Part shown: piece after piece, positions 1 to 8,978 of the stretch | How the letters are laid out: every line of letters starts with the position of its first letter | Position numbering within the stretch: the first letter of the stretch is position 1 | Source of the DNA: Galerina marginata | Taxonomy: Eukaryota > Basidiomycota > Agaricomycetes > Agaricales > Galerinaceae | Direction of reading: 5' to 3' | DNA length: 64,000 nt | Assembly: GCA_023014335.1 (NCBI GenBank) | Contig: JAECYW010000001.1 | Span: forward strand, 62,001-126,000 | Translations under genes and position numbers: made by a program | The notes under the pieces: model-generated | The model's input: the letters and a program-made list of their open reading frames with translations, nothing else | Databases searched by the model: none | What the model was told of the DNA's origin: nothing

Positions 1-325
1 CAAGACAGCGACAACTTCAACCTGCAAGCTGACTTCTGCCTCCCACAAGCTGCCCCCACCTGCAATTGCCCTGGCAACCCCCAGCGACCCCTTGATTGAG
101 GCTGGTTGCCGTCCACAGGCATCCGCGAGCCCTCGCAAGGCTGGCGTCTTAGGCCGCTACAGCCCACCTGCACCTATCCACACAAACCTGCGAGCCCTGT
201 GTCCGGTCACCAGGCATCCACACCAGCACAACTATCACCCAGTGTCCCCAACTGCCTTTCATCCACCTCTCTGTTGAATGCTGTCACCATCGCTGTCGAC
301 AATTGAAGAAGCTTGCGAGCCCCGT
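1..325. other. Left-edge sequence without a supported gene
   Basis: Pyrimidine-rich sequence with short open frames but no recognisable protein. It runs directly into the LTR element at 326, so it is the left flank of that insertion; the matching right flank starts after 2663. It could be the interior of an older repeat, but nothing in it proves that. Confidence 0.4.
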
Positions 326-470
326 TGGAAAGGTAGGATCTGTCCCGAGCACGTCGCTAGCTCAAGGGAATGGCGTGGTATTGTGGTGAGGACCTTGTCT
401 GGCTACGGCTGTCTACACTAAACTAGGCGGTCATGTGCTGATCTGCTCCGGACCTGATCCCACTGTTCCA
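326..470 (-). repeat. 145-bp LTR, downstream (3') copy in element orientation
   Basis: Matches 2515-2659 at 143 of 145 positions. Both differences are CG in one copy versus TG in the other. It starts TGGAA and ends TTCCA and is preceded by CCGT. Confidence 0.85.
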
Positions 471-475
471 TCCGG

Positions 476-487
476 CCCCTTCCTTTT
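476..487 (-). other. Polypurine tract of the small LTR element
   Basis: On the minus strand this reads AAAAGGAAGGGG and lies 5 bases from the 3' LTR, the usual place for the plus-strand primer of an LTR retroelement. It supports the minus orientation of the element. Confidence 0.6.
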
Positions 488-941
488 GACGACGTCCTCG
501 TCGTCAGTACACGAAACGAGTAGTCTAAGAAAAACAAGTATGTAAAAACAAAAGCAAAAAGCATGAAAATGTAACTGTTTTCAAGAGCAGCAATGAGTCT
601 TGAGATAACAATGCAAGAAGGAAAATAAAAGTGGGAGCAACCAGAAATTACGAAGGAAGAATCCATCCCAAGGCTTTGAGAGCTTGGCTGAGGTTTGAGA
701 GCCGAGGATCAGATTCCCAGTTGAGATGAGGTGTCTTCTCCTGAGCGAGCTCCAAGGCTGAGTCCATAGGTTTACAATGAGGCTGTGTGAAACAAGGTGG
801 GTGTTCACGGCGATATTGGGTAGGTGGGTGAGGGAAATCAGCATGGAAAGCATTGCGATGACGGCGAGATTGACGAGGACGATGAGTATTTGAACGCTTA
901 ACGCGCTGTTGAAGTGAAGAGAATGGATTAGGGGATGATGA

Positions 942-2279
942 TCAAAGAACAGAGAGATTGCGCGGTTGATAAGACGGAGGTGGCAAAGACAATAAAATAG
1001 GTAATGATTCTGCATCTTCTGCCCAATCAAGACGTGTTGGGCTCGGGTGTATGTCCTCATAATGATTTAAAGGCAGAGGGGGCGTGGCGGTTTGAATCAG
1101 AACATCAGTATGAGAAGTGGTGACTGTCTGCGTTGAAGTGTCTGCGTAATGATTATTACATGGCTTGCATTGTGTTCCGGCTTCGTACGCGCGCTGCCAC
1201 ACAAGACCCAGAGGCGTGCTAGAGGGAGCAACGGAAGAGAGAGCACATAATAAATCAACGGACTCAGAGTTATTGAGAGGGTCGAAATCGGCTGATGTTT
1301 GGACAGAGGTATCAGTAGTCAATGTCTGAACAGTTTGAACTTCGGCAGCGACATTGGTTTGAGTGGGGATCGAGGAACTGGAGATAACACAGCTTTTGGT
1401 ATGGCCGGCAGCTTCCCATTGCTTGCGTTCTTGAATAATCCCATGAAATTGACCCTTTTCAAATCCGGTCTTCAGTATGTCAGAAAGCTGCAACCCGTCG
1501 ACAATTCGGGAACCTTCATCTTGTCCTTTTTTGAATGCACGACTCCAAATAGCTCCGAGGGCGGTGTCAGATGAGGCAGTAGTGGCGCGAGAGCATAGAC
1601 TGTCGATATTGTCAGTGCTTATAGGTGATTCAAAGTCAACAGCAATAACGGATTCGGTTTGGATCGCAAAGTCGATATGAGCAGTGGTGTGAGAAGTAGG
1701 GGATGGGGTTTGGATAGCAAGCGGTTGTGACTCGGTTTCATTTTGGATGCTTTCGTCAGAGAGATTTGTGGTTAGTGCAAGGCAGTGGGGTCCATGACCA
1801 AGAGAGGTCCATTCCGATCGCTCTTCAGCCCTTCCTTTCTCCATTCCGTGACAGTAAAAATCAATTTCTGCACGCTTAGCAGCTTCTTCAGCTTCCTCGA
1901 TACCCTTGGCCTTCCCTTTGAAATACATTTCCTTTCGGTCCTCATCACCATGTATATGCTCTTCAATTCGCCCTTTGTCACGACCTTCTTTGAATGCACG
2001 ATCCCAGAAAAGTTTCAAATTTTGCCCTTCTTGCGTAGAGGCTACGCCGTCGCAAAACCGAATAATGTCGTCTACATCGGCGAGTTCGAGGAATGTTTCG
2101 AAATCGATTAAATTGCTTGAGGAGTGCATTGGCGGTACCATTGTCGTGTCTGGTAACAATGACTGTAGATTGATTGTGGGTAGTGGTGCTATGGCTGGGG
2201 TTGGCTGGGGCATATTACTCGAGCTCGCAGTTGGCTTTTTCGGTTTTGCTTTGCCTGATTTCTTGTTGGATGGCGCCAT
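942..2279 (-). CDS. Modular repeat protein carried by the LTR element, function unknown
   Basis: An ORF of 445 codons from ATG 2277-2279, with no intron evident. After a Lys/Pro/Ser-rich N-terminus the protein has about three divergent copies of one module: a short hydrophobic stretch, a W-x-R-A-[FY] motif followed by a Gly-Lys pattern (FWDRAFKEGRDKG, IWSRAFKKGQDEG, VWQRAYEAG), then in copies one and two an ER-x-W-x3-GH segment with a nearby Cys, and a Thr/Gln-rich linker with repeated QT. The regular Gly spacing loosely recalls Yae1-type glycine-repeat helices; that is a weak inference. The in-frame TGA at 942-944 is odd: the same frame stays open to a TAA at 648-650, and the extra 98 codons end in a compact Trp/Leu-rich tail (NWESDPRLSNLSQALKALGW). 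CGA to TGA would explain the stop, so the gene is probably 3'-truncated or read through. It is the only gene in the element. Confidence 0.6.
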   Translation of the reverse strand: MAPSNKKSGKAKPKKPTASSSNMPQPTPAIAPLPTINLQSLLPDTTMVPPMHSSSNLIDFETFLELADVDDIIRFCDGVASTQEGQNLKLFWDRAFKEGRDKGRIEEHIHGDEDRKEMYFKGKAKGIEEAEEAAKRAEIDFYCHGMEKGRAEERSEWTSLGHGPHCLALTTNLSDESIQNETESQPLAIQTPSPTSHTTAHIDFAIQTESVIAVDFESPISTDNIDSLCSRATTASSDTALGAIWSRAFKKGQDEGSRIVDGLQLSDILKTGFEKGQFHGIIQERKQWEAAGHTKSCVISSSSIPTQTNVAAEVQTVQTLTTDTSVQTSADFDPLNNSESVDLLCALSSVAPSSTPLGLVWQRAYEAGTQCKPCNNHYADTSTQTVTTSHTDVLIQTATPPLPLNHYEDIHPSPTRLDWAEDAESLPILLSLPPPSYQPRNLSVL

Positions 2280-2487
2280 GTATTACTATGCGGGGTATGA
2301 AGTAGCTGCTGGGCTCGTAGTAGGCACTAGTGGGGTTAACCGGGGGCTCAAAGATGCGCAAAACGCAACCACATGGGCGCAAAGACTCGCAAGACACAAG
2401 ACTCAGACACAGAAAACTCGATAGGCACAAAAGCAGTTGATGAGCTGGCACGAAAATGAACTGGAAAGAAGCAACAGAGCGTGTTAA

Positions 2488-2512
2488 AGGTCGGATCACA
2501 CTCTCATCACCA
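2488..2512 (-). other. Candidate tRNA primer-binding site of the small LTR element
   Basis: Two bases inside the 5' LTR (element orientation) the minus strand reads TGGTGATGAGAG..., i.e. it starts with TGG, the complement of a tRNA CCA end. I could not match it to a specific tRNA. Confidence 0.4.
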
Positions 2513-2514
2513 GA

Positions 2515-2659
2515 TGGAAAGGTAGGATCTGTCCCGAGCACGTCGCTAGCTCAAGGGAATGGCGTGGTATTGTGGTGAGGACCTCGTCTGGCTACGGCTG
2601 TCTACACTAAACTAGGCGGTCACGTGCTGATCTGCTCCGGACCTGATCCCACTGTTCCA
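2515..2659 (-). repeat. 145-bp LTR, upstream (5') copy in element orientation
   Basis: Pairs with 326-470 and is followed by the CCGT target duplication at 2660-2663. This copy keeps CG at the two positions where the other copy has TG. Confidence 0.85.
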
Positions 2660-2691
2660 CCGTGCCACAGCTCCAGCTTACTTGAGCCAGC

Positions 2692-2874
2692 TGTAACACA
2701 TGCTTCCAGTCCCTGGCAGTCTCTCCTGCTGTCTACCAAATTTCCTTTCCATCTACTTTGTACTTTATATGGACTGTAAAGTATCCTTTATTACTTGCCA
2801 GTGAGAGTCACCCTATGTGACTCTCAGAGTAGATATAGTGTTATTTGTCACATTACTGAATTCATCTTCTTACA
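2692..2874. repeat. Possible 183-bp LTR remnant with a perfect hairpin
   Basis: The segment starts TGTAA and ends TTACA, as an LTR would, and contains a perfect 10-bp inverted repeat with a 5-base loop (2802-2811 and 2817-2826). No second copy occurs in the window and no target duplication is visible, so the LTR reading is a guess. The hairpin is certain. The rest of 2660-3009 shows no gene. Confidence 0.3.
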
Positions 2875-3009
2875 TTCATATCCAATAAGCCTAAGTTGCT
2901 TGCTAGCCCCTGCCAACCTAGTACTACCTGGGAGCAGAGGTGCACACATCAGGTGTAAGGTTTGAATACAGAACTTAGCCTTTCCAAGACATAGATCTTA
3001 GAGATCTAG

Positions 3010-3358
3010 TGTAAGGGGGAACTCCGCTTCCGATTTCCGAAGCTCCGATTTCCGGGTCCAACATTCCGGAGTTCCGCTCCGCTCCACCTGTCCGGACGTG
3101 ATTCCGAAGATTTCATTTTATTTATGGACTTTATTTTATTGTACCACTTTTATTATTTTGCATGTGACACTTGCCCTAAAGTGCCTTTTCTTATATATAC
3201 CACTCACCTAGCATTGGGTTCCCACTTTTCCCTCTTTGGTTCCCTGCTAGGTGCATTTAGATAGATTAGATTAGATCACCGCATTTAATATATTGACTTT
3301 GGTTCCCTGCTAGTTCTCCGATCCGTTTCCGGCATCCGGGACTTCAGTTGCCCTTACA
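3010..3358 (+). repeat. Solo LTR of the Ty3/gypsy family
   Basis: Closely matches the two LTRs of the complete element at 8473-14473, from TGTAAGGG to CCCTTACA, with one inserted G. It is flanked by perfect 5-bp repeats TCTAG (3005-3009 and 3359-3363), the signature of an insertion reduced to one LTR by recombination. Of its six substitutions against the 14126-14473 copy, five are CG to TG/CA. Confidence 0.9.
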
Positions 3359-3378
3359 TCTAGTTTGATCAAGTATGA

Positions 3379-5011
3379 CGGTATTTTCCGTTGGAAATTC
3401 CTATGTGCAAGTCCCAGGTCCTAGGTCCCTGTTCCCAGGGCTTGCATTATATAGGTGTGGTAGGGCCAAATATTAAATAAAATTAAATAAATTAAATAGG
3501 AAGAGAGGAGAGGAGAATAATTAATTAAGACCACCCACATTGAATTAAATCTCTAAGAATTTGAGAATCCCCTTGCAAGGTCTCGGGAATACAAGACACA
3601 AAATAGGACATTTTTTGCGGGTGCGCTTTGCCCGCAGAGACTGATAAACTTTGTCAGCATGGCAAAATGTATCAAATATGTACAATTTTTCTCTTGCGCT
3701 TTGTGCCTCTATCAATGTTTGTGCTTCCTTAAAATGTGTATCTTGTGCACTTCTGTTTCCCTGCTTTTAAAATTAAATATAAAGCCTTTGTTCTGATTTA
3801 AAAAAATTCTTGTCTCTGGTGAAATGGTCAAAACACGGGTATAACCTTTTTTTTTGGGGCGCGCTTCGCGTGCAGCTGCTCAGTTTAAGGAGTCTAGATG
3901 TCATATTCAGTACTCCCAAGTACTCTTGAAAAATTTCTCTTCTTAAATATCTGAGCTGTTGTTGACACATCAAGTGATAAATTAGGTGCACAAAATTCTC
4001 AGAAATTCTCTACTGGTGGCTCACAGATTCTTCCAAAAATTCCCATTTTTTTGTATACAGCAGTTAATTAGATTATCATTCATTTGGGTGATTAGAATTT
4101 TTGAATACTCGTGTCTTGCATTCGGGAATGCTCCAACACGATAGAATTGATGCAGAGGGATGGTCATGTGACTGCACCTCCATGTGAACTATATCAATTT
4201 CAAACTCAGTTAAGTCTTAGTTGGCCCACACCTATTGAATGTGAGCCCCATCCCAGGATCCCGGGTGATCTGGACCAAACAATGATCCTTATTCGGCACG
4301 AAAATACCAAAATTGGTCATTCGGCTGAACTTGCGGAGCGAGCTGAATGGGAAGGTGCGATTTGGGCCAAAACGGATCCCTCTGCCGTTGTCAAATCTTG
4401 ATTTAAGTTGAATGCAATTTTTATTATCTCTTACCTACAATGATACCCCTATGCACCGAATAATTTACTACTATTTCAGTCTCTGCTTACTTTTCCCAAT
4501 TGAATTTGAGCACACACTGGCATACAGTACTTATGTAAGTGCATGAATTGTATCGGAATTCCTGCGTGAAAATAATAAGCGAATCTACACGACTGAGGTC
4601 TAAAAAATTTGAGTGAATTACAATTGTCCTTAGATAAATATGAGTTCACAGTCATGGAGGATGGTGTCGCAGCTGGGACAAATTCTGGTCATGTCCAAAA
4701 AAAGATTGACAAAAATGGGACAGCAGAAGCACTACAGAGAGTACATAAATTTATTATATCAGAAAATCTCCAGAATACAAAGTAGAGAATATATATAGAT
4801 TATTTATGTCACCTTTTGTTGGGTCTTTTGTGAGAGGCAAGCAAATATGGGCTGAGGGATTGCCGGTAAGACCTGGGAACTAGGACCTGGGATCAAAAAC
4901 ATACGCACGTGACAGGTTCCTGGCTAATGAAGTTTGGAATCTTGCAATTTGAGAGGGAACTGGGACCTGGGACCACATAAAAAGTTGAGTCCCACAATTT
5001 CCAATGGAAAA
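3379..5011. repeat. Gene-free AT-rich stretch with divergent inverted arms
   Basis: The left arm (about 3379-3440) and the right arm (about 4865-5011) share, in opposite orientation, TATTTTCC[GA]TTGGAAATT and CCCAGGTCCTAG-type motifs. This could be a decayed DNA transposon of about 1.6 kb. Small GC hairpins occur at 3617-3635 and near 3857-3875. No transposase-like frame survives. The arms are too divergent to define exact ends. Confidence 0.3.
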
Positions 5012-5432
5012 TAAACTTATAATCAAGACTTGTCAGCGTGCTCAATCTCAGCTTACTCTTTGCTCTCGGACATAGGATTACTCCTAGGTCTAAACACCAA
5101 AGCCTGCCAGATCGTCTTAGGCATTAACACCCCACTTCTTGATGTAGCTCACCCTTGGTGTGTTACACCTTGCGCCTCATTTATATCCTGGTCATAATAA
5201 ATCTCACCTCTTGTAGTTCCTCATAACAATCTCATAGGTCTTGTTTTCTTATGTCACAATTCTAAGCTGCATATAATTACCTCAAAATCATTCCAGGCTC
5301 TCAGTAAGTCCTCATGAGAGTCACAGCCAAACTATAATCCCTTGAAATTCTCCTAGGCTGTTAGCAACTCGACCATATTTATGACTGTCAATTATATTTG
5401 GCTGCATGAGTTTGGAGTCCTTATATCTGGCT
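5012..5432. other. Gene-free region with degenerate ATATTTGGCT-type repeats
   Basis: AT-rich sequence without a supported gene. Variants of ATATTTGGCT recur around the MITE at 5434, on both sides of it (near 5391, 5423, 5751, 5792 and 5821), suggesting a decayed low-copy tandem repeat that served as the insertion site. Confidence 0.3.
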
Positions 5433-5433
5433 A

Positions 5434-5749
5434 GGCAATGGCAGGGGTTGGGGTAACCCTGGCAGATTGCAGGTTGGGGTACTGCACAGGTAGGGTACAG
5501 GTTACAATAGCCCTACCCACGAGCTTTCAAACAAGCCAAAAAACATATTTTTTGGACCATAACTGAGGGAGATACAGCTAATTTTGCAAAATTCATCAAA
5601 ATTGGCTGTATCTCCTTTATTTCTGGGCTGATTTGGACATTTTTGGGCTTGTTTTGACAGGTAAACCTGTGGGGTTGTGGGTAGGGTTACAACACAGGTA
5701 GGGTACGGGTTTCTGGTGCAATACCCGCAGGTTTACCCATGCCATTGCC
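5434..5749. mobile_element. 316-bp fold-back MITE with TA target duplication
   Basis: The ends are inverted repeats (GGCAATGGCA... and its complement ...TGCCATTGCC), flanked on both sides by TA (5432-5433 and 5750-5751). Complementarity continues inward: ACAGGTAGGGTA-type blocks, CAAGCC near 5531 versus GGCTTG near 5647, and a central GGAGATACAGC / GCTGTATCTCC pair. The whole element can therefore fold into one long imperfect hairpin. It has no ORF. TA duplications are typical of Tc1/mariner-type transposases, which would act in trans. Confidence 0.7.
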
Positions 5750-5874
5750 TATATTTGGCCTGTGTTTGTTGCAGCTCAAAGATATTCACTCACATTTGGC
5801 TGTCATAATTTCAGTCACTTGATATTTGCTGTCATCAATTATCCTAGTTGTGTACTTTTGCTGATGCAATCAAG

Positions 5875-8127
5875 CAGTGAGAGACCAGTGTGCTGAAGAG
5901 CAAGTGGCCCTCAAGGAGGCTATCTGTGCACAAAATCTACCAGGCGCGTGTCCTGAGTGTGCTTCCTGCATGCGCACTGACACTTGATGGTCCCTTGTTT
6001 GGACATCACCTTTGAGCAAGCCCCAAATCCGTCATCAAGATGCCGTGCTCCCCCCTCGAGGTGATGTCCGAACAAGGGACCATCAAGCGCCGGTGTTCTC
6101 CAAGGCTTGCGCAGGGTAACAGCTCATCAGGACCCTGTGCAAGCCTCAGAGAACACCGGCGCTTGATGGTCCCTTGTTCGGACATCACCTCCGAGCAAGC
6201 CCCAAATCCGTCATTGAGATGCTGCACTCCCCTCGAGGGCAGTTTCCCTCCTTTGAGAGCGCACTTTTGAGCCTCCAGTCCCTCCATCGCAGTGGAAGGA
6301 GGCGCGGGTCACACAGTGTGACGTGTTCCGATCATGCTGAGGCGCCGGTAAGATGGTTGCTGCGGGGTAGTTCTGAATACTAGCTAGACCACAATAGATA
6401 AACACTTCAATAATGAAATGAAAATCCCTACTATACGTCCCCAATGGTCTCAGTCAATATTCAAATCTAACACTCTTATTTGTCTAGCAGTAATCACCCA
6501 ATCAAATATTTGACTAGTCGTCTCTGGGAGGGACAGTAATTTTACAATACCCTGATCAAAGCTGATGATTCCCGTCAATCTCGTGAACTGAAGGGACACG
6601 TACACAAATATAAGTGCAACGACCCGGAGAAAGGTTGTAAATTGGGTTGAGAAATAGAATGATATTTTTGGTGTAGAGTCCCGTACTCTGTGTTAAAGTG
6701 AAAATGTCGACTGACGACGTATACTCAATAATCGGCGTGTTACCGAAACGCAAGTGCTCTTAGGTTACTGAAACCTATCAACTAAAATAACTCTTCAATG
6801 TCCTGGATAGTCTACAATTACTGAAATTGTCCCTATCACAGTCCAGGTCTTTGACAACACTGTACTACCAAAGTACCATTTAACGTGCTGCCAAATCGGA
6901 GGGCCACCGGAGCCTTATTCTAGTCAACAATATGATGGTGAACAAGATCTTCGTTTCAAGTCTTAGAACTCTTATCTAAAGTACTCTCACTCTGATCACA
7001 AAGGTGAAATTCTTTCAAGTCAAATACTATTCAAAAATTCCTCAAAAACAAGTCAACACGTCGAAGTCACTTAGGCAGCTTGTATGAACCGTCCAAATAT
7101 AATTTTGTGGGTGGTAAATTGCTTGTTATTGCGCTACAAACGTCTACTAACTTTATACTACGCGATACTAATTTTACATGTGTTATTTTGGAGCACTGTC
7201 CTTTTGCAAACCTCCGGTCCCATGCGAGTACTTGTATCTTACTAAGTCGTGAACCGGGTTTAACTGTGCAAAAGAGGAGTTATTGGTACGCGTCCCCGTT
7301 AGGTCTGAGTCCCATAACTCCTTTATGCAATAATACCATCCTTTGATAGAACCGTACCATGTGGAACAGTCCATATGCTCACTGGTTAACTTGTTTCATC
7401 AATATCTCCGGGTGCCTACAACCAAAAGGAGAAATATCTCCGTGGATTTAATAATTCCCATCCCCATTTGTAGAACTCCCCATTAATTCCTTATACCGTG
7501 TATCAATGTACGGTACGTTCAGCATGGTATTCCTGTCTGATGTTCTAAGTCTCCATGTGCTACACTCCTTGCTAAATATAGGTATGCCCTGTTGGTGAAG
7601 TCAGAGGTACCGTACATAGCTCAAATTGGACTTATCTCCGTTCTTTGGTTCTTTCAAGGGTTCTGCAAATCTCTTCAGTAAGCACGGGAATATCCGCGAC
7701 TTGTGTTCTGACTTCTCGGACCCGCTTCCCGTCTTATTCGGATTGTGCTGAGACGGCATGCAATAATAAGGCAATCACTGCATCGTTTTGGTTCATATTG
7801 AGCGCTAAAGACCCGCGCTTATCTGTAGTGGGTGCTCAGGTTGGCTTGCATTCATAGCACCATCCATTAATGTATTCACCGTACATTTTGTGGTACCATA
7901 GTTATGAATACTATTATTTTATCACAGTGTTCCATTGCATACAATAGTTTTCTTTAGTCTATGCTCTGCGTGTACTGTCCGGGACATTCAATATACTTCA
8001 TTTCTATCTAAGTTCGAGAGAGAAGAACTTGTAAAATCAAAAAAATTCAGGGCTGGACCAAGGGCCGTCCCTTCACCGGCAATCAGATTGGTAAGCAAAA
8101 TTGCCTTATCGGCTTAAATCATTCGAC
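5875..8127 (+). repeat. Dispersed repeat, copy A (interrupted)
   Basis: From CAGTGAGAG at about 5875 the sequence matches the repeat at 14854-15235. It includes the shared blocks CTTGATGGTCCCTTGTTTGG, TCACACAGTGTGACG and, after an interruption at 6349-8075, CAGATTGGTAAGCAAAATTG. Copy A also has an extra hairpin of 58-bp arms (6060-6117 and 6132-6189). No coding capacity is credible. The family is unknown to me. Confidence 0.6.
6349..8075. mobile_element. 1.7-kb insertion in dispersed repeat copy A, unclassified
   Basis: Copy B (14854-15235) runs straight through the point where copy A is split. The insertion is flanked by CCGG on both sides (6345-6348 and 8076-8079), which could be a 4-bp target duplication. 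The inserted DNA is AT-rich, has only short frames, and shows no clear terminal repeat or polymerase motif. Motifs such as GGTACCGTACAT recur inside it (7500-7900). Its class is undetermined. Confidence 0.45.
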
Positions 8128-8467
8128 CTAAGTCCTATTAATCACTATGATTTAGTAATCACCTTAAATCAATCACTGGATTTAATTAGCTCCACAGGTG
8201 TGACTCCTCAGGGTCAAGGCAAGAAACTGGGGGAATGCAAAGAATCCAGCACTGGGACATTAAGATAAATGGTGGATGAGGTTGGGATAAGCTCTGTAGG
8301 AACCAGAGTAGTGCAGAAAAAGACTTAATTTTGTTTTTACAATGGCCTAACCTGAGAGTAAAAAGCTTACTGAATGGCTCAAATTTCACAGTAAAAACGC
8401 AAAGATTCCAAGGGTAATTGCTATTAGATTCTCATGATGCATTGGCATTTAATAATTGTACAATCTA
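8128..8467. other. Short gene-free spacer left of the Ty3 element
   Basis: AT-rich sequence with several TTAAATCA motifs; no gene or structural repeat is supported. The last five bases before the element (8468-8472, CCTAC) are its target duplication. Confidence 0.3.
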
Positions 8468-8472
8468 CCTAC

Positions 8473-8820
8473 TGTAAGGGGAACTCTGCTTCTGATTTCC
8501 GAAGCTCCGATTTCCGGGTCCGACATTCCGGAGTTCCGCTCCGCTCCACCTGTCCGGACGTGATTCCGAAGATTTCATTTTATTTATGGACTTTATTTTA
8601 TCGTACCACTTTTATTATTTTGCATGCGACACTTGCCCTAAAGTGCCTTTTCTTATATATACCGCTCACCTAGCATTGGGTTCCCACTTTTCCCTCTTTG
8701 GTTCCCTGCTAGGTGCGTTTAGATAGATTAGATTAGATCACCGCATTTAATATATTGACTTTGGTTCCCTGCTAGTTCTCCGATCCGTTTCCGGCATCCT
8801 GGACTTCAGTTGCCCTTACA
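8473..8820 (+). repeat. 5' LTR of the Ty3/gypsy element
   Basis: 348 bp, TGTAAGGG...CCCTTACA. It differs from the 3' LTR at four sites; here T8487, T8493 and T8800 replace C of a CpG. It contains the promoter described separately. Confidence 0.93.
8654..8695 (+). promoter_or_regulatory. TATA box and predicted transcript start in the 5' LTR
   Basis: TATATATA at 8654-8661 lies about 30 bases upstream of CACTTTTCCCT (8685-8695). That 11-mer is the exact complement of bases 8823-8833 just after the LTR, so 8685 is the natural candidate for the RNA 5' end and the start of the R region. The start site is inferred, not measured. Confidence 0.55.
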
Positions 8821-8822
8821 GT

Positions 8823-8833
8823 AGGGAAAAGTG
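8823..8833 (+). other. Self-priming primer-binding site
   Basis: AGGGAAAAGTG begins two bases after the 5' LTR and is perfectly complementary to CACTTTTCCCT inside the LTR (8685-8695). There is no TGG-starting tRNA primer site here. The layout matches the self-priming known for the fission yeast element Tf1, where the first 11 bases of the mRNA fold back onto the primer site. Confidence 0.65.
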
Positions 8834-8978
8834 CCCTCGGAGGACCGATTCCGAAGCCCGAAATTGCATTCCGTCTTTCCGAAGCATTCCGCCTTTCCGG
8901 ACTTTTCAATTTCCGCTCCAAAATCCCTCCTCACCCCGGAAATTCCGCATTTCCGACGTTTTTGGCCATTTCATCAAC

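Larger units (their letters stand above)
326..2659 (-). mobile_element. Non-autonomous LTR element (TRIM/LARD-like) carrying an ORF
   Basis: Two 145-bp direct repeats (326-470 and 2515-2659) differ at only two bases and have the LTR termini TG...CA inside a 5-bp inverted end (TGGAA / TTCCA). The copy is flanked by a 4-bp direct repeat, CCGT (322-325 and 2660-2663), which fits a target-site duplication. Read on the minus strand, the order is that of an LTR retroelement: LTR, a TGG-starting candidate primer site two bases inside it, one gene, a 12-base purine run, second LTR. There is no reverse transcriptase, integrase or protease, so the element must be mobilised in trans, perhaps by a Ty3 or copia relative. 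Near-identical LTRs point to a recent insertion. The only coding content is an ORF of unknown function, possibly captured from the host. Small gene-carrying LTR elements are known as a concept in plants and fungi; this family is not one I recognise. Confidence 0.8.

Noticed and set aside
581..1060. A 159-codon minus-strand frame downstream of the cargo ORF, with membrane-like composition
   Set aside because: It overlaps, in another phase, the in-frame extension of the cargo ORF past its TGA, which has the more protein-like composition and a conserved-looking tail. This is a shadow.
1906..2424. A 172-codon plus-strand frame antisense to the cargo gene
   Set aside because: It mirrors the coding strand composition of the minus-strand ORF and runs into the LTR; no independent support.
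3617..3635. GC-rich hairpin (GCGGG...CCCGC), and a second near 3857-3875, considered as a Helitron 3' end
   Set aside because: Neither is followed by CTAG or another CTRR-type end at the right distance, and no Rep/helicase gene is present.
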